Origin: Chthonomonas calidirosea
GTDB taxonomy: Bacteria; Armatimonadota; Chthonomonadetes; Chthonomonadales; Chthonomonadaceae
DNA: 38,983 nucleotides
Assembly: GCA_945878775.1 (NCBI GenBank)
Contig: CAMCUQ010000013.1
Coordinates: 1-38,983, forward strand
Direction of reading: 5' to 3'
Shown: in pieces, positions 1 to 7,791 of the stretch
Layout: every line of letters starts with the position of its first letter
Position numbering within the stretch: position 1 is the first letter of the stretch
Position numbers and translations under genes: made by a program
The notes under the pieces: generated by a model
The model's database searches: none
Seen by the model: only the letters and a program-made list of their open reading frames with translations
Told to the model about the DNA's origin: nothing

Positions 1-56
1 AAGCAGTTTGCTTGTCGAAGGGCTTCGGTAGCGGTTCGGGGTAGAGGATAATTCAT
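1..56 (-). CDS. N-terminal fragment of a minus-strand CDS running off the left edge (MNYPLPRTATEALRQANC...)
   Basis: Reverse complement has aaggaga upstream of ATG (cat at 54-56) and an open frame to the edge; divergent from the 241 gene. Confidence 0.35.
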   Translation of the reverse strand, partial: MNYPLPRTATEALRQANC

Positions 57-127
57 CGGAGGTTTCTCCTTGACGGCTTCCCTTTAGGGTGAAGTCTTAC
101 GTCGTTTGGTTATGTACATATTATACT

Positions 128-141
128 ACAGTAATTACTGT
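128..141. promoter_or_regulatory. 14-bp perfect palindrome ACAGTAATTACTGT, operator-like, in a divergent intergenic region
   Basis: Sequence equals its own reverse complement; lies between the divergent starts at 56(-) and 241(+), near a second short palindrome ATGTACAT (113-120). Confidence 0.4.
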
Positions 142-240
142 TATGTCAAGGGTATTTTGTGATATTTATGGAAAATTGATTAAAGAGTCCTTGATTATTC
201 AGTAGATACAGGTGTATACTATTTATAGGAGGTGCAAGTT

Positions 241-588
241 ATGGAAACTGAACAGGAGATTATGCGACATGCTATGGCTATAGCCCGTTCCCGTAGGAAC
301 CCTGAAAAACTAGCACAGCACGCTGTGTCTATAGCAGAAAAACGAAAAGGACTCCCACTTTCAGAGGAACACAAGTCACGCCTTCGAGAGGCACAGCAAG
401 CCCGGAGAGAACGGGAGTTAGCAGAGCGGGTTGCTAGTGGGATAGTGGAGACCACCGGAGAGAAGAAGCCTGTAGGACGCCCGCGTAAGCAAGCCGATCC
501 ACAAGGAGAAGCCACACCGAAACGAGGGAGAGGACGCCCCAAGAAGCAGACGGGTGAAACCCTTCCGATGGAGGTAGACGGGGCTTAA
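241..588 (+). CDS. Small basic DNA-binding protein with NUMOD3-like segment and two AT-hook motifs
   Basis: AGGAGG at ~227-232 precedes ATG 241. Protein has RKGLPLSEEHKSRLREAQ (NUMOD3-like) plus KKPVGRPRKQ and KRGRGRPKKQ (AT-hooks). Confidence 0.7.
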   Translation: METEQEIMRHAMAIARSRRNPEKLAQHAVSIAEKRKGLPLSEEHKSRLREAQQARRERELAERVASGIVETTGEKKPVGRPRKQADPQGEATPKRGRGRPKKQTGETLPMEVDGA

Positions 589-600
589 AATCGCCTCTTA

Positions 601-909
601 GTGCGAAGGAAGATGGATATTGTGGAGAATTCTTGGAAAGACTTTCAGACGTTGGAGCAGTTTGCCGACTATGTCCGGGGACAAGCCAGCCTGATCATGG
701 GCAAGGCGGCTTATAGAGAGAACATGGAGATATTCCACCTTGCAGCCTCCCTGTGTACCCTCTCAACGAATATCTATAATCAAAGTGAGATGGCGCAGGA
801 ACTGACCTCCGATAAAGCCTATAGCCTCTCGGCTCTTAGTGTAGACTTGCAAGCCGAACACCCGGAACGCGATCCAGAAGATGAAGACAACCCGTTCCGG
901 GATGAATAG
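601..909 (+). CDS. Hypothetical protein (~100 aa); GTG start at 601 or ATG at 613
   Basis: ORF co-directional with flanking accessory genes; no recognised domain. Confidence 0.5.
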   Translation: MRRKMDIVENSWKDFQTLEQFADYVRGQASLIMGKAAYRENMEIFHLAASLCTLSTNIYNQSEMAQELTSDKAYSLSALSVDLQAEHPERDPEDEDNPFRDE

Positions 910-976
910 GGCAAAGTTGTTACAAGGTCACACAGGGGCAAATAGAGGGCTTTTCATATCGAAAGGACAGCAGGAA

Positions 977-1390
977 ATGACTATCACGATTGACTTGACA
1001 CCGGAGGAGGAGGCACGGCTTCAAGCAGAGGCACGAGGGCAGGGCTTAGAGGCTTCCGAGTTTCTGCGCCGTCTCTGGCTTGGGGAAAGCCTTATTGTGC
1101 GTGATGGCGAAGGGTGTCCCACTCTCTCAGGCACTTCTGTGCGTGTCTCCCTTGTTGTCTCCATGCACAAAGTGCAAGGACATACCGCCGAAGAGATAGC
1201 CGAAGACGTGTTCCCTCACCTTAGCCTTCATCAGGTGCAGTCTGCTCTGAGATACTATGAGAGGCACAAGGGAGAGATAGAGGCAGAACTCGAAGCAGAA
1301 CAACGTCTGATTCACGATCTCAGAGCAAAGTCCGATCAGCCTTCTCGTGAGGAGTATCTTCGACGCTTGCAGGAACGCCAATCGGCATGA
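977..1390 (+). CDS. DUF433-domain antitoxin-like protein (VapB45-like)
   Basis: MTITIDLTPEEEARLQAEA... followed by GCPTLSGTSVRVSLVVSMHKVQGHTAEEIAEDVFPHLSLHQVQSALRYYERH, typical of DUF433. Start at 977 chosen over 881. Confidence 0.75.
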   Translation: MTITIDLTPEEEARLQAEARGQGLEASEFLRRLWLGESLIVRDGEGCPTLSGTSVRVSLVVSMHKVQGHTAEEIAEDVFPHLSLHQVQSALRYYERHKGEIEAELEAEQRLIHDLRAKSDQPSREEYLRRLQERQSA

Positions 1391-1728
1391 ATCTCTTCTA
1401 TGCCGATGCTAACTTCCACAGGGCGATCACCACAGGTTTGAAGCAGAGAGGAATAGATGTGCGAACGGCACAAGAGGATCGGGCAGATCACCTCTCCGAT
1501 CCAGACCTGTTAAGCCGTGCTACAGAGCAAGGAAGAGTCTTGCTCACGCATGACACAGACTTCCTCTCCATTGGTGTAGAGTGGCAACAGAGGGGGCAGG
1601 CGTTCTGTGGAGTACTCTTCGTCTCCACTCCCTTCTCTATTGTCCAGTGCATCGAAGACATGGAACTACTTGCTCATGCAGAACTGCCCGAACACCTTGC
1701 CAATCGGGTACTTTTTTTACCATTTTGA
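1387..1728 (+). CDS. DUF5615 PIN-like toxin (VapC45-like)
   Basis: MNLFYADANFHRAITTGLKQRGIDVRTAQEDRADHLSDPDLLSRATEQGRVLLTHDTDFL; overlaps the DUF433 gene by ATGA (1387-1390). Confidence 0.8.
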   Translation: MNLFYADANFHRAITTGLKQRGIDVRTAQEDRADHLSDPDLLSRATEQGRVLLTHDTDFLSIGVEWQQRGQAFCGVLFVSTPFSIVQCIEDMELLAHAELPEHLANRVLFLPF

Positions 1729-1768
1729 GGGTGACTTTGTGCGATTCAGTGTCACCCTGCATTGTACC

Positions 1769-1943
1769 GACAAAACCCAAGAAACTCTCTTCAAGTGGCT
1801 TGATCTGTCCAAATTGGACACATGAGCGGAGTTTTGTCAGTTAAAAAAGGAGTTTTGTCACCCCGAAAACGAGTTTTGTCGGAGGCTCCAAAAGCCGTTA
1901 TGAGATAGGATCGAGTAGTTTTGTCGGTTTTGTCAGTTTTGTC
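1769..1943. repeat. GTTTTGTC repeat array: six direct copies (1831,1852,1873,1918,1927,1936) and one inverted copy (1769-1776)
   Basis: Exact 8-mers; start-to-start spacings 21, 21, 45, 9, 9 bp. Confidence 0.8.
1806..1820. repeat. Perfect inverted repeat TGTCCAA-A-TTGGACA
   Basis: Read directly; adjacent to the GTTTTGTC array. Confidence 0.7.
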
Positions 1944-2067
1944 GTTAGAGTATAAAAAGAAGAGGGGTATAAAGTCCCTCAAAGTGGGTAAGATTCACCG
2001 CTTCCTTGTAGGCTTTCGGTGCAGTGCTTCGAGATAGGAATAGGGTCAAAATGACCTATGATTCAGG

Positions 2068-2115
2068 GCTTCCTTGACACGGAAGAGGTCACTGGTTCAA
2101 ATCCAGTATCGCCAA
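2068..2115 (+). other. 3' half of tRNA-Val(GAC): anticodon arm, variable loop, T arm and 3' acceptor strand; probable att site / tRNA remnant
   Basis: CTTCC-TTGACAC-GGAAG (anticodon stem-loop, anticodon GAC), AGGTC, ACTGG-TTCAAAT-CCAGT (T arm), ATCGCC (acceptor). No D arm or 5' acceptor strand upstream. Confidence 0.8.
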
Positions 2116-2446
2116 TGGTTTTTACGGGAATGGGTAGTTCCCAATGAAGAACGGTAAAATGAACAACAGAGCTTCCTTTTGAAAAATCGGATACTCCGTT
2201 GAGCCTCTTATAGGTGCAACAACACACTGGTAAATGGCTACTGCAATGCCAGATTAGCCAGCATCCTCTCCCCACTCTCTTTAACCATTGCCTGATTCTG
2301 CGTACTCTTCCTCGCTCCTAGGGAACAAAGGTGAGCAATCTTGTGTCGTGGATGAACTCCTTCGCTCTTTCACCTATTTCCAAACGGGTCAATTTTGTAC
2401 ACGCTCTTACGCAAACTGCTTTGCTTTCTATTCACTCCTACAGAGC

Positions 2447-3772
2447 CTAATGAGCCAACGGAGCCTCTGCTTTTGCGCCTTTGCTTCTCGGTATCGCCTT
2501 TAGTGAGAGGCTCACGAGAAAACTCATTCCCATCAGGAAGCCCGAAATAACAAAGGGAACCGCCGAATTCACTCCCACAAGATAGTTATTGATCGGGGGA
2601 GCAAAAATGCGGGCAAGACTGCTCAAGCCCTGTTGTGCACCGCTGATGAGCCCACGGTCCTCATGTTTCGCCGACTGCATAATAATCGCGCTCAAGGAGG
2701 GGTTGCTAACTCCACTGCCAATTGCAATCATTGCGCTCAGCACTTTGATAAGAGGGAGTGTGGGAGCCATGGCGATACCAAACAGCGCGAGAGTCAAAAG
2801 CCCTAGTCCGAAACAGATCAGTTGCTTCTCCCCAATCCGCTTGGAAAGCCCTCCCATTACCGCGCCCTGCGTGATCAGAATCGTAATTCCTACAATCAAG
2901 AAGAGCTGACTTGTGGCGCTTCCCTGTGCTTTTTCAATAAAATCGAGTCGAACATTTGGAAGTGCTTGAAGCCAACTCAAGCCAGGGTTGGTTAGTGCGT
3001 ATGTCTTCTGTGCCGCAAGCTCAATTGCCTCATGGAAGCGCAATAGAACGAGCCAAGAGAAGCACGACTCGACCGCCGCAAAGGCAAATGTGAGGAGCGT
3101 GAACACCATGATGGGGCGACTCGCGTTCGGGTTCTTCATGGCACGATTCACATCAATAAAGGCGTCATACCAACGCTTGCCGTCGTTCTGGGAAGCAATC
3201 CGATCCTTGTGGCTCTCTGGTAGAGCGAAGAGGGCAACAATTGCGTTGGTCAACGCCATCAATGCCGCGAATATCGAAGGAGTCGCAATGGAGGGGAGAC
3301 CCAGTACAGAATAGTGGCTCAACACGCCACCGATAGCGGGACCAAACGCGAACCCTAGCCCAAATGCCGCTCCCAATACCGCCATACCGCCCGCACGGTT
3401 CTCCGGTGTGGTCACATCGGTAATATAGGCTTGTGAGGTTGGCATGCCTGCCGCTGTAAGCACTCCAGACGCCAAGCGCGCCACAAAGAGCATCGTAAGG
3501 CTGGTTGCTAAGCCAAAAGAGAGATAGGTAAATGCCGAGCCAAACAGACTCAAAAGGATGAATGGGCGACGCCCATACCGATCTGAGAGACGCCCCCAAA
3601 TAGGCGCGAAGAGAAACTGTGTAAAGGAGAAACTCGCCATCAACAAGCCACTCACTAACGGTGAACCACCGTAATGCTTTATGTAGACAGGTAAAAGAGG
3701 GAGGATCAAGCCGAAGCCGAGCATATCGATGAACAGCGTGACAAAAAGGATAGCGATAGGGCGTTTGTTCAT
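2447..3772 (-). CDS. MFS transporter (DHA1/TetA-like)
   Basis: MNKRPIAILFVTLFIDMLGFGLILPLLPVYIKHYG...GRLSDRYGRRPFILLSL. Start moved to 3772; the longer ORF would run into the upstream terminator. Confidence 0.85.
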   Translation of the reverse strand: MNKRPIAILFVTLFIDMLGFGLILPLLPVYIKHYGGSPLVSGLLMASFSFTQFLFAPIWGRLSDRYGRRPFILLSLFGSAFTYLSFGLATSLTMLFVARLASGVLTAAGMPTSQAYITDVTTPENRAGGMAVLGAAFGLGFAFGPAIGGVLSHYSVLGLPSIATPSIFAALMALTNAIVALFALPESHKDRIASQNDGKRWYDAFIDVNRAMKNPNASRPIMVFTLLTFAFAAVESCFSWLVLLRFHEAIELAAQKTYALTNPGLSWLQALPNVRLDFIEKAQGSATSQLFLIVGITILITQGAVMGGLSKRIGEKQLICFGLGLLTLALFGIAMAPTLPLIKVLSAMIAIGSGVSNPSLSAIIMQSAKHEDRGLISGAQQGLSSLARIFAPPINNYLVGVNSAVPFVISGFLMGMSFLVSLSLKAIPRSKGAKAEAPLAH

Positions 3773-3825
3773 GGGTGTAGCGTCAAGTGCCTTCCGTATG
3801 TCGCACTGTATAGCGCAGTACAGAC

Positions 3826-3865
3826 AAAAATTCACCCCCTATTATGTCATGTTTAGGGAGTGAAT
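3826..3865 (-). terminator. Rho-independent terminator downstream of the OPA-type transporter
   Basis: Minus strand: ATTCACTCCCTA-N12-TAGGGGGTGAAT (12-bp stem, one mismatch) followed by TTTTT. Confidence 0.7.
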
Positions 3866-3890
3866 TGCAATGTTTTTGACCGACGGTCAC

Positions 3891-5201
3891 CTAAGAGGTG
3901 GGTTTGAGGCGTGTGGATCGAATCTGGTGGAGCCAATAGCCACCAGCCACCAAAGCCGTGCAGATAGCGACAACCGTTAGAAATGTGAATGCAGAACCCC
4001 AGCCTTGCTTTTCGGCGAGTTCGCCAATCACTTTTCCAGAGGCAACGCCCCCCAAATACCCGACGCCATCCACCCAGCCGCAGACCGTCGCACTCCCTTT
4101 CTTTCCGCCAAAATCCAACGAAATTGCGCCCGAAAGAAATGAATAGGGACCCAACAACATAAAGGCAACTGTGCCAAGCGCATAGATAGGCAATGCGCTC
4201 CCCTTCGGGAAATGGACGAATGCAAACACCATTAGCGCAGGAACCGTGAGAAGCAAGCCCACGAAAATGATCGCTGCCCGTCCTGCCCTCCCAAGTTTAT
4301 CACTCAAGTACCCACACACCAGCACCGAGACCCCACCTGCCAAGGGAAAGTAAGAACTTGTTCTGCCCGCCACATCCTTTGCCAGCCCCACAACTTCGGT
4401 GAGGTATAGCGGGGTCCAAGTATTAAATGTCTCGCGCACAAGGGTGACGCCGAGCGATAACAGGCAGACCATCCAGAACACACCACTTCGAAGCACTGTG
4501 CCAAGGATCTCCTTCACGGAAGCATCGTTCTCTGTAGCACCGGCTTCGCCAAACAGGTTATCGGGGCTACCGGCAGGTTCCTCCTCGCCAATCTCCTTGG
4601 GAGACTCCTTAAGGAAAAGTAAGCTAATCACAAATAGGACTGCCAACGTTGCTGCTGCCGAATAGAACACACCACGCCAACCCATACCAAGATGCAATAA
4701 CTGGCTGAGAAACTGGCGCGAAAGGAAATCTCCAAACAGAAAACTCAGGCTTACCGCGCCCATAACTGCACCGTAGGTGGTATATGAATACCAGCGTGAG
4801 GAGATGCGTACCATGCCTGCCCAGCCCATCGACTGCGCTGTGCGGTTTAGTATCCATGCAAAGGTAAAGAGGGGAACGCTTCCTGTTAATCCAAAGAAGA
4901 GCGTGCAGAGAATAGAGCCAATCATTCCAAATAGAAAGACTCTTTTCCCTCCTACTTTGTCGGCGAGGGAGCCACCAAAGAACTTACCAAACGCGTAAAA
5001 GAGGGTTGCGAGGGCAGTCATATCCCCAATGGTCTGCTTGGTGATGCCCAGATGCTTGAACTCTTGAATAAGCACTGGAGTTACAATAGAGAGGTTCGAA
5101 CGACAGACGTAGTAGCCCGCATAACCTGTGATCATGAGGGCAAGTGTTACTCGTTGCCAGAGGCGCATACGAGGCGATTCTTCCAAAATAGTCTTCTCCA
5201 A
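3891..5201 (-). CDS. MFS transporter, organophosphate:Pi antiporter (GlpT/UhpT-like) family
   Basis: GYAGYYVCRSNLSIVTPVLIQEF...ADKVGGKRVFLFGMIGSILCTLFFG...NRTAQSMGWAGMVRISSRWY. Confidence 0.8.
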   Translation of the reverse strand: MEKTILEESPRMRLWQRVTLALMITGYAGYYVCRSNLSIVTPVLIQEFKHLGITKQTIGDMTALATLFYAFGKFFGGSLADKVGGKRVFLFGMIGSILCTLFFGLTGSVPLFTFAWILNRTAQSMGWAGMVRISSRWYSYTTYGAVMGAVSLSFLFGDFLSRQFLSQLLHLGMGWRGVFYSAAATLAVLFVISLLFLKESPKEIGEEEPAGSPDNLFGEAGATENDASVKEILGTVLRSGVFWMVCLLSLGVTLVRETFNTWTPLYLTEVVGLAKDVAGRTSSYFPLAGGVSVLVCGYLSDKLGRAGRAAIIFVGLLLTVPALMVFAFVHFPKGSALPIYALGTVAFMLLGPYSFLSGAISLDFGGKKGSATVCGWVDGVGYLGGVASGKVIGELAEKQGWGSAFTFLTVVAICTALVAGGYWLHQIRSTRLKPTS

Positions 5202-5232
5202 GCATCCTAGTATTGTGCCAAAAACTCTCCGC

Positions 5233-5559
5233 TTAACCCTTTGTGTACTTCCAAATTTTGCAATCCTCGACGGTGATTAGCCCCTCCTGTACCATTTCTT
5301 CAAGGATGGGGAGGAAGTGCTCCACCTTTTCTTCCAAATCCACAATATCGATCACAGCAGGCAGACTCAACGAGGTTACCCTGGCATGGTGAATCCGTTG
5401 ATGCGTGCCAAAACCTTCTATTCCCTGGAGGACGGTTGCACCCGCAAGGCCCTCTTGTAATGCCCTATGTACAATGGCGTTGTAGAGCGCATTTCCGTTC
5501 CAGCGTGTGGTTGAATCGACATAGACCCGAATCCGTTTCCCATCAACCTCTTGTTTCAT
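5233..5559 (-). CDS. DUF190 family protein
   Basis: KRIRVYVDSTTRWNGNALYNAIVHRALQEGLAGATVLQGIEGFG is a typical DUF190 pattern; downstream of crcB. Confidence 0.85.
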   Translation of the reverse strand: MKQEVDGKRIRVYVDSTTRWNGNALYNAIVHRALQEGLAGATVLQGIEGFGTHQRIHHARVTSLSLPAVIDIVDLEEKVEHFLPILEEMVQEGLITVEDCKIWKYTKG

Positions 5560-5571
5560 GCCTTGCTCTCC

Positions 5572-5964
5572 TTACGAATGAGGAGTACCGACCGCCAATC
5601 GTGCTACGATAACACCCAGATACGCGGCGATAAACCCAGCGACGACACTGCCAACAAGGTTCAGAAGTGCCTTACCCCAAGCCCCATCTGAAATCAGCAA
5701 AAGGCTCTCGTATTCAAAGGTGGAAAAAGTGGTGTAGGCTCCCACAAAACCGACAGCTATGAGCAGACGCCACGTGTCATTCCAAGCAAAACGAACTAAA
5801 AAGGTGCCAAAAACACCCAGTATAAAGCAACCCGTAATGTTGATGAGGAACGTCCCATAGGGGAAATCACTTCCCCAGCGGTCTTTGACCCAGTTCCCAA
5901 CAATATAACGGGCATTCGCCCCCAAAAAGCCTCCCAACCCCACAATAATGTATCTGCTTAGCAT
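5572..5964 (-). CDS. crcB: Fluoride-specific ion channel CrcB/Fluc
   Basis: GGFLGANARYIVGNWV, GTFLINITGCFILG, TTFSTFEYE motifs; ~130 aa with four hydrophobic segments. Confidence 0.9.
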   Translation of the reverse strand: MLSRYIIVGLGGFLGANARYIVGNWVKDRWGSDFPYGTFLINITGCFILGVFGTFLVRFAWNDTWRLLIAVGFVGAYTTFSTFEYESLLLISDGAWGKALLNLVGSVVAGFIAAYLGVIVARLAVGTPHS

Positions 5965-5999
5965 GGTGCGAATTACCCGTTATACTGACATGCAAACCC

Positions 6000-7565
6000 C
6001 TAGTCGCGGGGCTTTGTGGTGAAAGGATAGTCGTCTGTACGGAATGGCGAGGCGGGAAGTCCAGCTTTGTTGAAGAGGTTCAGCACGGGGTAGTTCGACC
6101 ACCCGAAACGAATCGCAACGGGGAACGAAACCGCAGAACTCCAAACAACGACCTTATCACCCTCTATTTGTGCCTCTGCCTTCATATAGCGACCATCGGG
6201 ACCCGCTACGGTAAACCCTGTCAGTTTGTCGTTTCCAGCACCACCGTTGGGAGCCGTAGTCAGACCACCGCCAAGATGGCTAAAGGTGAGATATGCCTTT
6301 CCGTCCTTCACCTCAATACCCTTGTATTCGGGACCCGAAAACTCGACCGGTTGTCGGAAGAGATTCGCCAATGCCCAGAGAGCCAACCGTTCGCCCACTT
6401 CACGCTTTTTGCGTGGGTGAATATCTTCCACATCCCCGACATCGGTGATAACTGCCATGCCTGTGTTTTTCAAGGTCAGTTGGGTCTGGCGTTGCGTCTC
6501 GCGCAGCTCTGCCCAGTCACTCTCGACAGGCTGTGTGTCAATGGCACGCCAAGGCGCGAGCTGTACAAAGTAAAAAGGTAAATCCTTCTGCTCAAAGTCT
6601 TCGCGCCAGTTTTTGATCATCTCTGGGAAGAGCGTGCCATACTGATAGGCGCGTCCCGCGTTCGATTCCCCTTGATACCAGAGCGCACCCCGAACGGCGT
6701 AGGGGAGAAGAGGGGCTATCATTCCATTGTAGAGGATACTGGGACCCCAGGGGTTCAGCGGATCACCGGGGGCATCCGGTTTTTTGGGTTCAGGCTTCCC
6801 GTCTTTCTTCGCCTGTTCCGCATCAGATGTCCACTTCTCCATTAAGCGTTGATAGGTCACTTGTTGTTCGGGATAGCTCTTCTTTTGTTCATCATGGTTT
6901 TTGACCATCCATGCCAATTCTGGCTTCGCAAGCATTACCTCGCGGCGTGTCCACGCTTCTGCGGGTGTTCCGCCCCATGCTGTCTCAATCAAGCCGATAG
7001 GGACGTTGAGTTTTTGGCGTAGGTGGCGTCCAAAGAAGTAGGCAACCGCTGAAAAGTCACGGGTGGTTTGCGGGTTTGCGCTTTGCCATGTGGCATTCAC
7101 ATCTGTAACGGGGTAGAAGCTCATGGCATGAGGAACCGTGAACAGATGCAACTGTGCATCGGTGGAGGCTGCAAGGACAGGCGCTGCGTTTTCTGTAGCA
7201 TAGAGGGGCCACTCCATATTGGACTGACCGCTACAGACGAAAACTTCTCCTACGAGGATGTTTTTCACCTCAACGGAGTTATCGCCTTTCACCATCATTG
7301 TGAAGGGACCGCCCGCCTTAAGGGGACGCAGGTTCACTTGCCAATGCCCATTCTGCGCGGTTGTGTTGGCTTTTTGTCCCTGAATTGAGACGGTGACCTG
7401 CTCCCCTTCGCGTGCGGTCCCCCAGATGGGAATCCTCTTCTCGCGCTGAAGAACAGCTCCATCCGTAAAGAGGGAATGCAACTTCACATCCGCCTTGGCT
7501 CGATCACTCATGACTCCCATCAAGAGAGCCGATATTCCCAGCAATAGAGGTACAATCCGTTTCAT
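6000..7565 (-). CDS. Sialate O-acetylesterase-like carbohydrate esterase with signal peptide
   Basis: SDGAVLQR-type N-term (LHSLFTDGAVLQREKRIPIWGTA), VFVCSGQSNMEWPL, LWYQGESNA. Confidence 0.88.
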   Translation of the reverse strand: MKRIVPLLLGISALLMGVMSDRAKADVKLHSLFTDGAVLQREKRIPIWGTAREGEQVTVSIQGQKANTTAQNGHWQVNLRPLKAGGPFTMMVKGDNSVEVKNILVGEVFVCSGQSNMEWPLYATENAAPVLAASTDAQLHLFTVPHAMSFYPVTDVNATWQSANPQTTRDFSAVAYFFGRHLRQKLNVPIGLIETAWGGTPAEAWTRREVMLAKPELAWMVKNHDEQKKSYPEQQVTYQRLMEKWTSDAEQAKKDGKPEPKKPDAPGDPLNPWGPSILYNGMIAPLLPYAVRGALWYQGESNAGRAYQYGTLFPEMIKNWREDFEQKDLPFYFVQLAPWRAIDTQPVESDWAELRETQRQTQLTLKNTGMAVITDVGDVEDIHPRKKREVGERLALWALANLFRQPVEFSGPEYKGIEVKDGKAYLTFSHLGGGLTTAPNGGAGNDKLTGFTVAGPDGRYMKAEAQIEGDKVVVWSSAVSFPVAIRFGWSNYPVLNLFNKAGLPASPFRTDDYPFTTKPRD

Positions 7566-7791
7566 AGTTTGCTTCTTCTCCTCAATTTCGCTTGTGCAGT
7601 AACCATTCTCCCGCAGAGTATCCTTTTGGAAAGAATTCTCACACGGTGAAAACAGACTACCGTTAGGATCAGGTTTAATTTCAACTTACTATTCGACACC
7701 ATTTGTCTTTTCCCTGCTTTTCGAGAATCTTCTTCTTTGTGAGCCGTTCAAGCCGTGGATCGTTGAAGGAGGTTGAGCCACTTGCGCCGAA

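Noticed and set aside
219-542. 107-aa minus ORF opposite the AT-hook gene
   Set aside because: Low-complexity Ser/Arg/Cys-rich translation, fully antisense to a better-supported gene with an RBS.
1831-1943. CRISPR array
   Set aside because: Repeat is only 8 bp, spacers are irregular (1-37 bp), and no cas genes are present.
2063-2275. 70-aa minus ORF ending GDTGFEPVTSSVSRKP
   Set aside because: The TGFEPVTSS-type peptide is the usual artefact of translating the antisense of a tRNA T arm; it confirms the tRNA remnant.
5965-6005. Fluoride riboswitch upstream of crcB
   Set aside because: Only ~35 nt between genes and no match to the conserved core recognised.
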